Position numbers and translations under genes: made by a program. A stretch of 64,000 nucleotides of DNA, from positions 117,132-181,131 of the forward strand of contig JAFRIW010000013.1 in assembly GCA_017432565.1 (NCBI GenBank), in the 5' to 3' direction. This document shows positions 36,535-44,304 of the stretch, piece by piece. The first letter of the stretch is position 1. Every line of letters starts with the position of its first letter. Under the pieces are notes generated by a model, which saw nothing but the letters and a program-made list of their open reading frames with translations, made no database searches and had not been told where the DNA came from. Source of the stretch: Lachnospiraceae bacterium. Its GTDB lineage: Bacteria > Bacillota > Clostridia > Lachnospirales > Lachnospiraceae.

Positions 36535-36962
36535 TCCTTCACCTCCTCAAGAGTTATTGCATGCATAGGGCACTTCTCAACGCACATAGGCATCGGAGTC
36601 TTGCCGTCCTCACTTCTGTGAACACACATATTGCACTTCATAATTTCCTTCTGGTGAATACTGTCATACTTAAGGATTCCATACGGACAGGACATGATAC
36701 ACATATAGCAGCTTGCGCACTGGTTCTTGTCATACTCGACAAATCCGGTTTCAGGATTTTTGTGCATAGCTCCTGTCATACAGGTATAGGTACATTCAGG
36801 TCTGTTGCAGTGCCTGCAGAAAATAGGAGCAGGAGTGGTCTCTGAATCAATTACAACTCTGTTTCTTGCATCACCGCTCTCCGTCTCATGACTTACCACA
36901 CAGGCTGTAACACAGGTAAGGCATCCAATGCATTTATCGCGATCGATTTTTATTCTATACAT
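36531..36962 (-). CDS. Polyferredoxin subunit with four 4Fe-4S motifs
   Basis: This 143-residue protein carries Cys groups typical of the DmsB/HycB family: CIGCLTCVTAC at the start, CRHCNRPEC, CASCYMCIMSCPYG and CNMC...CVEKCP. Four clusters can be assigned. It lies 3 bp after the molybdoenzyme gene and overlaps the oxidoreductase gene, so it most likely carries electrons between them. In Clostridium perfringens a similar catalytic/ferredoxin pair forms a cytoplasmic nitrate reductase. Confidence 0.88.
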   Translation of the reverse strand: MYRIKIDRDKCIGCLTCVTACVVSHETESGDARNRVVIDSETTPAPIFCRHCNRPECTYTCMTGAMHKNPETGFVEYDKNQCASCYMCIMSCPYGILKYDSIHQKEIMKCNMCVHRSEDGKTPMPMCVEKCPMHAITLEEVKE

Positions 36963-36965
36963 TAA

Positions 36966-39065
36966 TCAGCCCTCCTTCGTAATCTTTTCGAATCTGCAGG
37001 TTCCGCCTTTGTAATTGGGCTCCCTGGAATACTTGTCGTAGCTGGACGGCGTGAGTGCATTGCACTCGATATAATGGATAGGCGCATAGAGTTCGCCGTA
37101 CTGAACATGATCGGTTACTTTGACAGCAAATACCGCATCTTTTCCATTGGATGAAAAGACTCTTATCTCATCCATGTCTTTGATGCCATTTTCTTCCGCA
37201 AGCTTTGTATTCATGTAGAGATATGCTCTCTTTAGTGAAACATCCTCTACAAATTTAACCTCTTTAGTCCTGCTCTGGGTATGCCACTGACCGACTGAGC
37301 CTCTTCCGGTATTAAACACCAGCGGGAATTCATCTGTAACAGGAATCGGGTTTTCAAGGGGCTCTTCATATATAAACTGCGCTTTTCCTGACGGGGTAAA
37401 GAACTTGCCATCCGCGTAGAGTCTTCTCTGCTCATCCGACAGCTCTTTTTCATGGCCTTCAGGGTATGGCCATTGAATACCATGTGAATCCGTCAGGTCA
37501 TCCCAGTGGATTCCCGTAAAGTCGCAGCCTTTTCCTCTTGAGCATTCCCTGAGAAGATCAAAGCACTGTCTTGGAGTCTCCCATTTTGCTATGGCATCGC
37601 CCATTCCAAGAGCCTTTGCTACTCCGAAGATGCACTCGTAATCGGAAATCTCGTTCTCGCCTCTGTCAAGTACCTTTCGCATTGCGGACAGACGCCTTTC
37701 CATGTTGATATAGGTTCCTTCCTTTTTGATTCCCGGAACCACAGGGAAATAAACTGTGCAGTTCTCCGCGCTCTCAATTGTGTCATAGATATCCTGGACT
37801 ACAAACAGCTCAAGCTTTTTGGCAGCCTCGGCAAAGGTCTCATTGTTGGTCCAGCTGTGTCTTGGATTGGTGCACAGGATCCACAGACCCTTAATCTCTC
37901 CGGCATTGATGCCTTCAATGATCTTGTTGTATGGGATCGTCGGCTTCCTGGCTATAAGATCCGGTGTTATGCCCACAATGTCAGCTATTCTCTTTCTCTC
38001 GTTCTCATCAGCAAAATCACCGCCTGCAAACAGACACGTAGTATTTGAAAACAGTCTTGAACCCATGGCATTGCACTGACCGGTGATGGAGTTGCCGCCG
38101 GTTCCGGGCTTTCCGACATTTCCGGTAAGAAAAGCCAGATTCATGATGGACTGTGCTGTCCTTACAGCCTCATAACCCTGATTTACGCCCATGGTCCACC
38201 AGAAAGAAACTGCCTTTCCATTATGTATCAGCTCAAGCAGCTCCAGGATCTGGTCTTCCGAAAGCCCCGTTTCCCTGCTTCCTCTCTCAAGCGTGAAGTC
38301 TTTTACAAACGTTGCAAAGCCCTCGTAGCCCTCCGTATGATGATCAACGAAATCGTGATCCACATAGTCTTTTTCAATTATCAGATTTGCAAGGGTGTAC
38401 ATCAGTATCAGATCGCTTCTCCATTTCAGGGGATAATGATAGTCAGCGTTCCTTGCTGTCTCTGATTTTCTCGGGTCGATAACGATAATCTTCCTGCCTT
38501 CTATCCTGTTATTTCTTACTCTCTGCCAGATAATAGGATGCGCAACAACAGGGTTGGCTCCTATGAAGATCAGCGTGTCAGAAAGCTCAAAGTCCTCAAG
38601 CGTAAATCCCGGCGCATCATAACCATATGTTCCCTTGTGAGCAACAGCTGCAGACGCCATGCACAGACGAGTGTTTCCGTCCACGTTAGTCTGGAGGAAA
38701 TTTCTCATAACATGACCAAAAATAGCAAACTCTTCCAGCGTCAGCTGACCGGTACTGATTCCGGCTACGCTCTCTGTGCCGTATCTTTCCTGCAGCTCTT
38801 TCAGCTTTGAAGCAACATGCTTAAAGCCTTCATCCCAGGACACCTCTTTAAAACTCCCATCATCTTGTCTGATCTTTGGAAGAGCATTTGGTTTAACTGT
38901 TGTCTGCTGTTTGCTAAGGGATAATCCTTTGATGCATGAGAACCCGTCATTTACTGGATATCCTTTCGTAGGAACTGTTTTGATGATCCTTCCATCTTCC
39001 ACATAGAAATCCAGGTTGCAGTCGATGGCGCAAAAATTGCATGTAGACTGTACTTTTTTGACCAT
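36966..39065 (-). CDS. Molybdopterin oxidoreductase, likely cytoplasmic nitrate reductase
   Basis: This 699-residue protein binds one 4Fe-4S cluster near the N-terminus (C9, C12, C16, C44) and bis-MGD molybdenum cofactor. The likely Mo ligand is Cys135 in NTRLCMASA, which is the Nas/Nap nitrate reductase pattern rather than the selenocysteine/cysteine site of formate dehydrogenases. There is no Tat signal, so it acts in the cytoplasm. The predicted reaction is nitrate to nitrite with electrons from NADH. No nitrite reductase lies nearby. Formate dehydrogenase remains a less likely alternative. AAGGAG precedes the ATG. Confidence 0.85.
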   Translation of the reverse strand: MVKKVQSTCNFCAIDCNLDFYVEDGRIIKTVPTKGYPVNDGFSCIKGLSLSKQQTTVKPNALPKIRQDDGSFKEVSWDEGFKHVASKLKELQERYGTESVAGISTGQLTLEEFAIFGHVMRNFLQTNVDGNTRLCMASAAVAHKGTYGYDAPGFTLEDFELSDTLIFIGANPVVAHPIIWQRVRNNRIEGRKIIVIDPRKSETARNADYHYPLKWRSDLILMYTLANLIIEKDYVDHDFVDHHTEGYEGFATFVKDFTLERGSRETGLSEDQILELLELIHNGKAVSFWWTMGVNQGYEAVRTAQSIMNLAFLTGNVGKPGTGGNSITGQCNAMGSRLFSNTTCLFAGGDFADENERKRIADIVGITPDLIARKPTIPYNKIIEGINAGEIKGLWILCTNPRHSWTNNETFAEAAKKLELFVVQDIYDTIESAENCTVYFPVVPGIKKEGTYINMERRLSAMRKVLDRGENEISDYECIFGVAKALGMGDAIAKWETPRQCFDLLRECSRGKGCDFTGIHWDDLTDSHGIQWPYPEGHEKELSDEQRRLYADGKFFTPSGKAQFIYEEPLENPIPVTDEFPLVFNTGRGSVGQWHTQSRTKEVKFVEDVSLKRAYLYMNTKLAEENGIKDMDEIRVFSSNGKDAVFAVKVTDHVQYGELYAPIHYIECNALTPSSYDKYSREPNYKGGTCRFEKITKEG

Positions 39066-39079
39066 TTACCTTCTCCTTT

Positions 39080-39093
39080 TGACATAAATGTCA
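39080..39093 (-). promoter_or_regulatory. Palindromic candidate operator ahead of the nitrate reductase operon
   Basis: TGACAT-AA-ATGTCA is a perfect 6-bp-arm palindrome ending 14 bp before the start codon and touching the ribosome site. Its TGACA-N4-TGTCA form recalls CRP/FNR-type binding sites. It lies downstream of the candidate -10 box. Confidence 0.5.
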
Positions 39094-39115
39094 TAACAAT
39101 ACCCTGCCAGATACA

Positions 39116-39121
39116 ATTATA
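39116..39121 (-). promoter_or_regulatory. Candidate -10 box of the nitrate reductase operon
   Basis: A perfect TATAAT lies on the minus strand about 50 bp ahead of the molybdoenzyme start. No consensus -35 hexamer is found at the right distance, which would fit an activator-dependent promoter. Confidence 0.45.
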
Positions 39122-39185
39122 TCATTTTACACGTGGCTTTGTGCGATTTGGCGTTTGTTATCGGGTAATTTTCAATTCAATATAG

Positions 39186-39191
39186 TATAAT
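39186..39191 (+). promoter_or_regulatory. Candidate -10 box of the ECF S-component/mobA operon
   Basis: TATAAT on the plus strand lies 17 bp before the base of the predicted leader structure and about 136 bp ahead of the first start codon. The -35 region is not recognisable. Confidence 0.45.
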
Positions 39192-39208
39192 CATACATAA
39201 TAGTAAAA

Positions 39209-39323
39209 ACTCCGAGCTTTTAAACCTAAAAAGTGCTGAACTTCATGGTTTTTAAGACGCAGACCAAAGAGTCCGCCGGGGTGCCTATGGAAACAGAAGC
39301 GCCTTCCTTATTGAAAAGGAGTC
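39209..39323 (+). promoter_or_regulatory. Structured leader, candidate molybdenum/tungsten cofactor riboswitch
   Basis: The leader can fold so that ACTCC (39209-39213) pairs with GGAGT (39318-39322), which is part of the AAGGAG ribosome site of the first gene. Inside lie a stem CTTTTAAACC/GGTTTTTAAG (39217-39226 with 39247-39256, two mismatches) and GGTGC/GCGCC (39280-39284 with 39299-39303) capped by a GAAA tetraloop. The GCCGGGGTGCC and GCGCCTTCC blocks resemble the Moco RNA motif as I recall it. The genes it controls (mobA) and the nitrate reductase across the gap fit this. No covariance search was possible. Confidence 0.5.
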
Positions 39324-39327
39324 TATA

Positions 39328-39885
39328 ATGAAAAAGATTGATCTCAGAAGCCTTATTTTTATGGCTTTATGTTGCGATCTTGGTTTGTTTGCCAAGAAAC
39401 TGATATCCCCCGCAGCAAATGTTATTACCGAATTTCTTCACATTCCCGGTGGTATCGCGACCGGCTTTTCCCTGATGTTTTTAGTCATAGCAGCTGCTCT
39501 TATGCCCTTTCCTTTTTGCGCTACAATTATGGGCATTGTCCAAAGCCTTCTGGCTTTGGTTTTCGGAATGATCGGCAGTATGGGTGCTCTCGCACCTATC
39601 GGCTATATCCTTCCGGGAATAGTGATCGATCTGGTTTTCTTTCTGGCAGAGAAGTTGTCCGGTCACCGTGAAAAGGGTATCCTGACTGCATGTGTGATGG
39701 CCTCTGTCACTGCCTGTCTTACGGCTAATTTCATCGTATTCAATTTAAGCGGAATCGTTCTTCTTGTATATGCTCTTGTGGCTGCAAGCAGCGGTTCCAT
39801 CTGCGGAATTCTGGGAGAAAAGCTTGTTCAAAGGCTCCATCCTGTCATCGGATCAAGACAGACTCCGGATAAAAAATCATATTGA
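39328..39885 (+). CDS. ECF transporter S component-like membrane protein
   Basis: This 185-residue protein has about five to six hydrophobic helices and the size and start (LRSLIFMALCCDLGLFAKKL) of substrate-binding S components of energy-coupling factor importers. The Ala/Gly-rich first helix region and IPGGIATGFSLMFL fit the family. Its ligand is unknown. Being in an operon with mobA behind a cofactor-type leader, it may take up a precursor connected with molybdopterin. AAGGAG precedes the ATG. No ECF ATPase genes are in the window, so it would use shared energising units. Confidence 0.75.
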   Translation: MKKIDLRSLIFMALCCDLGLFAKKLISPAANVITEFLHIPGGIATGFSLMFLVIAAALMPFPFCATIMGIVQSLLALVFGMIGSMGALAPIGYILPGIVIDLVFFLAEKLSGHREKGILTACVMASVTACLTANFIVFNLSGIVLLVYALVAASSGSICGILGEKLVQRLHPVIGSRQTPDKKSY

Positions 39886-39899
39886 CGAAAGGAGACATC

Positions 39900-40370
39900 A
39901 TGAAGAAAAACAGTATTTTGATCGTCATCGTTTTACTATTCATCACCTGCATCGCATCTGCTTTCTATCTGGGCTCAAGAAACGATGCACCAAAAGGAAA
40001 TCTGGCTGTTGTCAGTGGGAACAAAACCGTTCTCATCGATCCGTTTGAAGATGATCCCGTTCCTGTAAAGGGCGTCATCATAAACGCCAAGGGCAAGGAA
40101 AAAGATGTAGATGAAACCGGAATATCACTTAAGAATGCCCTCTCAAAGTCAGGACTTGATAACGGCGGCTTCACCAAAGCCCGGGTTGTATCATCAGATG
40201 AATATGCAGTTGAAATCTCTTTTGACGAAATAAACGAAGACGGAAAGGCCTATCTGGCAAAACAGCAGGAAGAAGACGGAAGCACCACCGCCAGACTGTA
40301 TGTGTTCGGTGACAGTGATGCAAAGCGTCAGGTGAAAAATGTAGTGAGGATCGAGCTTTTAAATGAATGA
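39900..40370 (+). CDS. Small exported or membrane-anchored protein, unknown function
   Basis: The ATG at 39900 has AAAGGAG upstream and gives 156 residues. One N-terminal hydrophobic segment (about 6-25) would be a signal peptide or anchor; the rest is a soluble, charged domain with no motif I recognise. It lies 14 bp after the S-component gene and its last 8 bp overlap mobA, so it belongs to the same operon. It might be an accessory ligand-binding protein of the transporter; this is speculation from position. Confidence 0.7.
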   Translation: MKKNSILIVIVLLFITCIASAFYLGSRNDAPKGNLAVVSGNKTVLIDPFEDDPVPVKGVIINAKGKEKDVDETGISLKNALSKSGLDNGGFTKARVVSSDEYAVEISFDEINEDGKAYLAKQQEEDGSTTARLYVFGDSDAKRQVKNVVRIELLNE

Positions 40371-40923
40371 GTTTGACGGGATTGTTTTAGCAGGTGGAAA
40401 AAGTAAAAGAATGGGTACGGACAAGTCGGAGATTATTTTAAACGGCAAGTCCTTCCTTCAAATACAGACAGATAAACTCAGAGACCTTGGCGCCGACAGG
40501 ATCTATGTTTCAGGAAAATCTTCTCCAATTCCATATGCTCACCATATAATGGACATACTTCCTGACATGGGTCCTTTAGGAGGACTCTATTCCTGTTTTT
40601 TGGAATGTAAATGCGGAAGCACACTCGTGCTCAGCGTAGATGTTCCTCTTATCTCACTGAAAACGCTGGATAGCCTTCTGAAGAAGCATTTCTCAGGAGA
40701 CTTCGATGCCACTATTCTGTGTCATGACGGTAAGGATGAGCCCCTTATCGCTGTTTACAGAACTGATTCCACAGCCATTTTAAAAGAACTCCTGGACGAA
40801 AAAAAGCTGGCAGTCAGAGCCTTTCTTGACAGGCTGTCCTGCCAGCGTTATGAGTTTGACGGTAATGAAAAGGAGTTGATCAATTGTAATTCCCGGTATG
40901 ATCTCCGGCTGCTCACCCCGTGA
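40363..40923 (+). CDS. mobA: Molybdenum cofactor guanylyltransferase
   Basis: This 186-residue enzyme attaches GMP to molybdopterin to form the MGD cofactor needed by the neighbouring nitrate reductase. The nucleotide-binding start LAGGKSKRMGTDK is diagnostic, and a metal-binding Asp lies in LSVDVPLIS near residue 98. It is a little shorter than E. coli MobA. It overlaps the upstream small gene by 8 bp. No clear terminator follows. Confidence 0.93.
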   Translation: MNEFDGIVLAGGKSKRMGTDKSEIILNGKSFLQIQTDKLRDLGADRIYVSGKSSPIPYAHHIMDILPDMGPLGGLYSCFLECKCGSTLVLSVDVPLISLKTLDSLLKKHFSGDFDATILCHDGKDEPLIAVYRTDSTAILKELLDEKKLAVRAFLDRLSCQRYEFDGNEKELINCNSRYDLRLLTP

Positions 40924-40959
40924 GAAACAAATCAACCGTACCGCTGCCTCCTTATTACA

Positions 40960-41079
40960 GCAAACAAGCCCACCCGGTGATGTTGTCCCAACCAGAATAT
41001 CGCTGTCAAAAGCTCGCTTTGATATTTCGTTTAAGGTCAACGCATCCGAGGTTCCTGCCTTTAACAGCTGTAAACTCAT
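40960..41079 (-). pseudogene. N-terminal fragment of a GNAT acetyltransferase
   Basis: The first 37 or so residues from the ATG at 41079 (MSLQLLKAGTSDALTLNEIS... with KRAFDSDILVG and SPGG) match the start of GNAT acetyltransferases. The homology stops abruptly near 40969, close to the mobA end, after which the frame reads antisense to mobA. It is therefore a truncated remnant. Confidence 0.5.
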
Positions 41080-41098
41080 AGGCTATACTTTACTTTCT

Positions 41099-41221
41099 TT
41101 ATCTGAAACAGGGCAAGAGAACGTCTTCAATAAAATCCACCCGGTCAAACACCGCGGGCTTGAAGTAGGAAGAAACTGCGACAACGATATTTTCCTCCGG
41201 ATTCACATACATTACATCTCG
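41099..41221 (-). pseudogene. C-terminal fragment of a serine hydrolase (class C beta-lactamase type)
   Basis: On the minus strand about 40 residues read YVNPEENIVVAVSSY and FDRVDFIED before a stop at 41099. This is the typical end of beta-lactamase-related serine hydrolases. The rest of the gene is missing. The GNAT fragment follows 20 bp later, suggesting both once formed an operon. Confidence 0.45.
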
Positions 41222-41232
41222 GCTCTGTATTT

Positions 41233-41384
41233 TTATTCTGAAACAAATCGTTCTTTAATCTTAGCCAAAAATGCGCTGATATTATTTGGATTCATCCCAT
41301 AACACCTCTCTATCTCCGCTTTTTTTGCAAGTTCATCCGTTATGTCATCATATTCTTTCTCAGATGCAAGTCCATATAAAATCC
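41233..41384 (-). pseudogene. C-terminal gene fragment cut by the IS256 remnant
   Basis: About 50 residues are open on the minus strand to a stop at 41233, including EKEYDDITDELAKKAEIERC and NPNNISAFLAKIKERF. I do not recognise the family. The frame is interrupted at about 41385, where transposase sequence begins on the other strand, so the 5' part was probably lost by insertion or deletion. Confidence 0.4.
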
Positions 41385-41386
41385 AT

Positions 41387-41707
41387 GTCTTCGCTGAACG
41401 CTGGGATAAGAAATACCCCAAAATCTCGCAGTCCTGGCGGGAGAATTGGCCGAATCTCAGCACCTATTTCAAGTACCCTCAGGAGGTGCGGAGGCTGATT
41501 TACACCACCAACGCCATCGAGGGCTTCAACCGCCAGCTTCGGAAAGTGACCAAAGCGAAATCCGTCTTTCCCACCGATGACAGTCTTTTCAAGATGCTCT
41601 ATCTTGCCATGATGGACATCACAAAGAAATGGACGGGCCGGAGGCAGGACTGGAGCACGATCTACGCCCAACTGGTGGTTTTCTTCGGGGATCGGATCCC
41701 CGAATAG
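41387..41707 (+). pseudogene. IS256-family transposase, C-terminal fragment
   Basis: The last 106 residues of an IS256/MuDR-type transposase are present, from FAERWDKKYP to FFGDRIPE and a normal stop. They include NAIEGFNRQLRKVTK with the catalytic Glu. About three quarters of the gene, with the DD residues, is missing, so it is inactive. Confidence 0.9.
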
Positions 41708-41886
41708 CAGAAACCGGCCCGCACGTCAAGGGTAAATGCACGGCGGCTGAGGCCGCCGCCCTTGACATGCGTTCCGTTTCCTGCTTATTCTGTTGGTAAG
41801 GCGGGCGGCATCCGCCGTCCACCAGACCATATACTTTTGCTCTGTTTTTCACCGCTATTTGATGTTTACACAGAATATGGAACACT
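41387..41886 (+). mobile_element. Remnant of an IS256-family insertion sequence (right end)
   Basis: It comprises the transposase C-terminal fragment plus the downstream non-coding end. That end has a large stem (GTCAAGGG/CCCTTGAC, 41725-41732 and 41759-41766, with GGCGG/CCGCC inside) and a terminal sequence GTTTACACAGAATATGG near 41864-41880, of the type seen at IS256-family ends. The left end is missing. Confidence 0.75.
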
Positions 41887-41942
41887 ACCCAGGATTGCGG
41901 GCCCTTTTTCTTTAGAATGCTTTCATTCAGAATAAACCAACG

Positions 41943-43106
41943 TCAATAATTCTTAGCATGAATCTCAAAGTAGCTTTGAGGATGGGCACAGACCGGGCAA
42001 ACTTCAGGAGCTTTCATTCCCACAACAATATGCCCGCAGTTCCGGCATTCCCATACCTTGACTTCGCTCTTGGCGAAAACTGCCTGCATTTCAATGTTCT
42101 TCAGCAAAGCCCTGTAGCGTTCTTCATGACGCTTTTCAATGGCGGCCACCATACGGAATTTTGCCGCCAATGCCGGGAACCCTTCCTTTTCGGCGGTAAC
42201 GGCAAACCCTTCATACATATCAGTCCACTCATGGTTTTCGCCATCCGCAGCAGCAGCGAGGTTTTCGGCAGTGCTTCCAATGCCGTTCAGTTCCTTGAGC
42301 CAGATCTTTGCGTGTTCCTTCTCGTTCTCGGCAGTTTGCAGGAACAGGGCTGCGATCTGTTCGAACCCATCCTTTTTCGCCTGAGATGCAAAATACGTAT
42401 ATTTGTTGCGGGCTTGGGATTCTCCGGCAAACGCGGCTTCCAGGTTCTTCTCAGTCTGCGTACCGATATAAGGATTCGTTTTTACAACTTCGGGCTCAAC
42501 CTTTACGAACTTCGAAGCGGGCTGCTTGCAGACCGGGCATCTGAAATCTTCTGGCAGAGGGCCTTCATGAATATATCCGCAGACTGAGCATTTCCAGGTT
42601 TCCATCGGTTTTTCCTCCTTCTTTTCTGCAGCTTCATTAAATGAAATTGTTGAAAGCAGGTATTCCGCAGCTTCAATCGGGAAACCGGGTTCCTGCGAAT
42701 GAGAGATCATCTCTTCCAGAAGGGCATGCGCATTACCACTCTGGGGCAGCATATAACCCGATTCACGCAGCAGGTCTTCTGCCATGATACGGTTTGACTT
42801 TCTGATTGCTTCAGCTAACGGACCGGGCAGACCTGCTGCAATTGTTTCCTGGTCCGCTTTGCTGCCGACCAACTGTCTGAGCGCGGAGATAGCTTCATCT
42901 GTCTTGGTCTGCTGTGGCGGATACTCACGGGGCACAAGGCTGATGGCTCTGGAAGGGCAAGCATCCGCGCATGCTCCGCAGCCAATGCATTTTTCTGTGT
43001 CGATCACACTGTTCTCTGTATCTGACGCCCCTGTAGGACAGACATAGAGGCAAAGACAGTCTTTTTCACACAGTCGGACATTTCGGACCGCTACTTTTTC
43101 GCTCAT
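41943..43106 (-). CDS. Ferredoxin-rubredoxin-rubrerythrin-rubredoxin fusion protein
   Basis: The ATG at 43106 follows GGAGG and gives 387 residues; the open frame upstream belongs to the preceding gene. Domains in order are a 2[4Fe-4S] ferredoxin (11-58, with C40/C43/C46/C50 classical and C13/C17/C19/C23 less regular), a helical linker (60-165), rubredoxin 1 (CSVCGY...CPVC, 173-193), a rubrerythrin di-iron four-helix domain (215-340, Glu-rich with [20 protein letters not shown] and EKRHEERY) and rubredoxin 2 (CRNCGH...CPVC, 354-373). Rubrerythrins reduce hydrogen peroxide in anaerobes. The fused ferredoxin would let it take electrons directly. It is the last gene of a MarR-controlled operon. 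Confidence 0.9.
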   Translation of the reverse strand: MSEKVAVRNVRLCEKDCLCLYVCPTGASDTENSVIDTEKCIGCGACADACPSRAISLVPREYPPQQTKTDEAISALRQLVGSKADQETIAAGLPGPLAEAIRKSNRIMAEDLLRESGYMLPQSGNAHALLEEMISHSQEPGFPIEAAEYLLSTISFNEAAEKKEEKPMETWKCSVCGYIHEGPLPEDFRCPVCKQPASKFVKVEPEVVKTNPYIGTQTEKNLEAAFAGESQARNKYTYFASQAKKDGFEQIAALFLQTAENEKEHAKIWLKELNGIGSTAENLAAAADGENHEWTDMYEGFAVTAEKEGFPALAAKFRMVAAIEKRHEERYRALLKNIEMQAVFAKSEVKVWECRNCGHIVVGMKAPEVCPVCAHPQSYFEIHAKNY

Positions 43107-43110
43107 ATGC

Positions 43111-43740
43111 TCATCCTCCAATCTTCTCAAATTTGCGGTTGGGCACTTTGCACACCGGGCAAACCTCCGGCAGGTCATTGCCGATGTAAACAAAGCCACA
43201 GATGGTGCAGACATAGACCCCCGTGTTTTCCAGCATTGCGTTACCTTCCTTGGCATATCTGTCCAAAAGCGACTTGAGGATGCGCGTCACCTTTTCGCTC
43301 CAAGTCAAACTGCGCAGCGCGCCACGGTCACCATTCTGCTTTGAAACAGTGTTAGCAGCCGGGTAATTCTCATTCAAATCACTGTTGATTCGCTCGAGTA
43401 ACCGTTCGAAAGACGGAACTGGATCTGCCTGGCTCTGTGACGCAAACCAATCTGCCAATTTCCGGAAAGCAGCTGCCTGTTCTGGCTTGTATTGCTTCTC
43501 ACATCCTTTGGCAAAGTTTGAACACAATGCGCTCGTTTCGATGGCAGTCAGCGGCTTCATGTCCGCAGTGATGCTCGGGGCAGGAATTGTTTCTGTTGAT
43601 GACCGGGACGCTCCTTCAGGAGCAAAGTCTGATTTAGCAGCTCCGCAGAGAGGACATTTCCAGTCATCCGGGAGTTCCGCCCAAGGCACGTTTTCTGCTT
43701 CATTGTACACGTATCCGCAAATGGAACAAACGTATCGCAT
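43111..43740 (-). CDS. Protein with two terminal rubredoxin domains
   Basis: The ATG at 43740 has GAGGAGG 6 bp upstream and gives 209 residues. Rubredoxin 1 occupies residues 1-39 (CSICGY...CPLCG). A mostly helical middle follows (about 55-165, with a Cys pair in [13 protein letters not shown]). A second, shorter rubredoxin is at 176-205 (CTICGF...CPVC). It probably shuttles electrons to the rubrerythrin fusion encoded 4 bp downstream, and perhaps to the FprA flavoprotein elsewhere in the genome. The middle domain is not recognised. Confidence 0.85.
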   Translation of the reverse strand: MRYVCSICGYVYNEAENVPWAELPDDWKCPLCGAAKSDFAPEGASRSSTETIPAPSITADMKPLTAIETSALCSNFAKGCEKQYKPEQAAAFRKLADWFASQSQADPVPSFERLLERINSDLNENYPAANTVSKQNGDRGALRSLTWSEKVTRILKSLLDRYAKEGNAMLENTGVYVCTICGFVYIGNDLPEVCPVCKVPNRKFEKIGG

Positions 43741-43767
43741 CAGCATCCTCCTCTCATGTCAGTCGAT

Positions 43768-44229
43768 TCAATCGTTGCAGCTTGTTTCACGCCCAATCTT
43801 TTGTTCCAGAAAAGCATTGTACCGCCGCAGATAATGAGCCGCGTTCTGCCTCTCTTTATCTGTAAGGCCCGAAAGGAACTCATGGTTGATTTGCTTCCAT
43901 CCGTTATCTCGTGTTTCGTGCTTTTCATATACCTCTTTGCCAGCGGGAGTAACACGGTAGTAGACTTTCTGGCGGTTACCATCCTGCATATAAGGCTCAA
44001 TAAGTCGCTTATCTACCAGTTTTCGGATCGTCTTGCTGATTGCGCCTTTGGTCAGTCGCAGGATTTTTGCCAGAGATGTCACATTCGGATTTTCCGATTC
44101 ACAGATAGCTTTCAGTACATGAAGCTCGGTCGTGCCATACCCGGACAGGTTTTCCGGGTGATTGATCTCATTGAGGGTTTCCTGCTTTTCCAGGAATTCG
44201 GTCATCAGCCGATAGATTTCTTCTTCCAT
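43768..44229 (-). CDS. MarR-family transcriptional regulator
   Basis: The ATG at 44229 with GGAAAGAAG upstream gives 153 residues. The winged helix-turn-helix lies at about residues 40-105 (TTELHVLKAI, VTSLAKILRLTKGAISKTI and the wing DGNRQKVYYRVTPAG). A palindrome overlapping its promoter (44283-44307) suggests autoregulation. It is the first gene before the rubredoxin and rubrerythrin genes (27-bp gap), so it probably represses the operon and senses oxidants or another ligand. It has no cysteine in the DNA-binding part; the only two are near residues 43 and 151. Confidence 0.9.
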   Translation of the reverse strand: MEEEIYRLMTEFLEKQETLNEINHPENLSGYGTTELHVLKAICESENPNVTSLAKILRLTKGAISKTIRKLVDKRLIEPYMQDGNRQKVYYRVTPAGKEVYEKHETRDNGWKQINHEFLSGLTDKERQNAAHYLRRYNAFLEQKIGRETSCND

Positions 44230-44275
44230 TTTTGACTTCTTTCCGGGTGTAATGAATTGGGGTGATGGCAATAGT

Positions 44276-44304
44276 ATAATACAACTTGTTTCCAGATTCA
44301 ACAA
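44276..44304 (-). promoter_or_regulatory. Promoter of the marR-rubredoxin-rubrerythrin operon
   Basis: On the minus strand TTGTTG (-35, 44299-44304) and TATTAT (-10, 44276-44281) are 17 bp apart, about 47 bp ahead of the marR start. Confidence 0.7.

Noticed and set aside
36966..39065. Formate dehydrogenase as the identity of the molybdoenzyme
   Set aside because: The NTRLCMASA ligand region and the ferredoxin/NADH oxidoreductase partners fit Nas/Nap-type nitrate reductases better; it is kept only as a minor alternative.
40898..41302. Plus-strand open frame of 134 codons after mobA
   Set aside because: It starts inside mobA and runs antisense to the GNAT and hydrolase fragments; it has no start signal of its own.
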